Below are positions 62,536 through 64,000 of a stretch of 64,000 nucleotides of DNA, piece by piece (position 1 is the first letter of the stretch; every line of letters starts with the position of its first letter). A model generated the notes under the pieces. The model searched no databases. It was not told the origin of the DNA and saw only the letters and a list, made by a program, of their open reading frames with translations. Position numbers and translations under genes: made by a program. Source of the stretch: Lutjanus erythropterus (taxonomy: Eukaryota; Chordata; Actinopteri; Lutjaniformes; Lutjanidae); the NCBI GenBank assembly GCA_020091685.1, contig CM034609.1:21711204-21775203 (forward strand), read 5' to 3'.

Positions 62536-63814
62536 TATATACAAATTATAGTATATAATTATAGTATAAATTGCTGTCACCATGCTGTTGCTGTGTACAG
62601 TCTGGTTTTTGGTAATGTGCCATTAAACCTGCCAAGAGTTTATCAAGACTCTTAGAATTACTTCCAAGGTGCAGGTGACGGTGAAGAAAAGATCAAAGGG
62701 GAGACAGAGTTACAGTCTGTGTTCACCCCTGCGCTATATTTAGCTTCCATCAGAGTTGCCCGAAGGGTTCATTTCCTCTTCGAAGTGTGTTTTCATACCT
62801 TGAATTATGAGCTTTCCTTTCCGGGTCAACCCTCTGCCCAACAGACCTAACACTCATGTCAGATGGGCTAAGCACCTCACCCACGGGTGCGTACAGTTCA
62901 CTCAGCTGCAACAATTCACTTTGGGCTCTGAACATTCCCTAATCGACATTGGTCCCAAGGTAAGGTCGTTGTCAGTTCTCATACTTCAGCCCATAAGAAC
63001 GAGCTGCACTTGCGCTGCCTGACTTTGGCGATTTGTTAATGAGGGAAAGAGGGCAGATCGATTGGAGCCCAAAGGTCACGTGTTGAAAACACGCTCTGTC
63101 CCTTCTTTGTGTGGACACTGAAGTTTGAACATCCTTCAGAAGTCACCGACAAGATGATGATGTCCATTTTTGTCCTGTGGTGAAACTTTTGCTGTTCAAT
63201 TTACATTAAACTGACCCATTTAATCTATTATATAAAGCCATTTAAGTCACGCTGCCGGTGTATTTAGTGGGCATGGAGCTGTAAGTGTGGACACCTGTAA
63301 TAAACTCTATCGCCCCGACTAAAAGCGCCATAATGTGCCGTCTCCTTCTCACCTCCACAGATGAATGGTCATTAGGAGGAGGGAGGGAGGGACCACCACC
63401 ACATACAGACACACACATAGGGACAAGAGATATTTATGCGTGAATAATCACAGAAATAAGAGAATACATGCATGAATGCAGACACATGGACACATCCAGA
63501 CTGTTTCCATATGTGCACAGAGAGAACACACACACACACGCACACACGCTTCACCGTAGTTCTTCCTTATCTGCTGTATCTGCTGTATCTAACAAAACCA
63601 AGCCGTGTCCTTCTCCGGTTGGAACGCAGCCAAAACTACAGTATATCTCACACTCTTAATGGACCGACATCTACACACACACTCACACACACTTGGACGT
63701 GCCTCGGCACACTCTTGGACACTCAGCGAGATCACTGAGGGCCTTTACGCAATTTGCCACAGCTAGGAAAGACAAAAGATCAAAAAGAAAAAAAAAAAAT
63801 CTATGAACACTTTA

Positions 63815-63960
63815 CATTTTGTCCTAACTCGATTGGAGCAGCCGTGTCAGATTTCATGGTCTGCACTGACTCTCGCAGACCCTAATTGCCCTAATCTAAA
63901 ATATTAGAGGCAATACACTTGATTACATGAGTTTGGCCTCGCTGGCAGAGTCACATAAAG
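63815..63960. other. Candidate conserved non-coding element
   Basis: Unique sequence with CAGATTTCATGGTCTGCACT, CTAATTGCCCTAATCTAAAA and CAATACACTTGATTACATGA. Its texture resembles an intronic enhancer. It is judged by composition only. Confidence 0.25.
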
Positions 63961-64000
63961 ACACCGGCGCACACACCAGCTGAGACGCGCACACAAACGC

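Larger units (their letters stand above)
61041..64000 (+). other. Intron of grin2b (5' part), continues past window
   Basis: The next GluN2 exon would begin with the sequence completing S1, and it does not occur here. The stretch contains a copy of the CACTTTTTCACA-type element (61111-61287), a half copy of the long inverted-repeat family (62258-62535) and CA-rich tracts near 63520-63550 and 63670-63695. An AT-rich CNE-like block lies near 63815-63960. An acceptor-like CTCCACAG at about 63353-63360 is followed by an open frame of only three codons before a stop, so I do not call it an exon. Confidence 0.85.

Noticed and set aside
63353-63380. Acceptor-like CTCCACAG followed by ATGAATGG as a possible next exon.
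   Set aside because: The frame closes after three codons and does not encode the expected VVMKRAYMAVGSL-type continuation of GluN2.
1-64000. Search for tRNA, rRNA or an independent novel gene system.
   Set aside because: No tRNA cloverleaf with intact A and B boxes, no rRNA-like sequence and no second spliced gene could be supported by reading both strands. Only a degraded B-box-like motif near 28200 was seen, in a dispersed repeat.

Overview
The window looks like teleost fish nuclear DNA. It carries six short exons with canonical AG/GT boundaries separated by long introns. Those introns are full of GT/CA microsatellites and of small inverted-repeat DNA elements that I recognise from percomorph-type fish genomes, plus decayed LINE reverse-transcriptase fragments. 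I cannot name the species.

The only protein-coding gene I can support is the middle part of a GluN2-type NMDA receptor gene on the + strand. The encoded sequence is closest to GluN2B (grin2b; fish have two co-orthologues, and I cannot say which this is). The exons lie at 29719-29862, 30598-30868, 41732-41924, 52428-52542, 60250-60458 and 60869-61040. They join in one reading frame (phases 0, 1, 2, 0, 2, 0) to give 368 codons. These correspond to roughly residues 138-500 of human GluN2B: most of the extracellular amino-terminal domain, the linker, and the first part (S1) of the glutamate-binding domain. The signal peptide and the first ~137 residues must lie upstream. The rest of S1, the channel, S2 and the cytoplasmic tail must lie downstream. 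No promoter, start codon, stop codon or polyadenylation site of this gene is in the window.

Layout: 1-29718 is intron, with microsatellites, nested inverted-repeat elements, two LINE fragments, a degenerate minisatellite and several AT-rich candidate conserved non-coding blocks. At 29719-30868 are two exons separated by only 735 bp. From 30869 to 60249 are three introns of 10.9, 10.5 and 7.7 kb holding two single exons. At 60250-61040 are two exons 410 bp apart. From 61041 to 64000 is intron again.

The most interesting points are: (1) the stretch encoded by one ~600-bp exon in mammalian GRIN2A/GRIN2B is split into three exons here; (2) the residue matching human GluN2B Phe176, part of the ifenprodil pocket, is Tyr; (3) three ~85-bp degenerate tandem copies run directly into the splice acceptor of the first exon, and part of the last copy resembles the acceptor region of the next exon. 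I found no operon, CRISPR array, RNA gene or self-contained novel system, and I regard most of the window as ordinary fish intron sequence.
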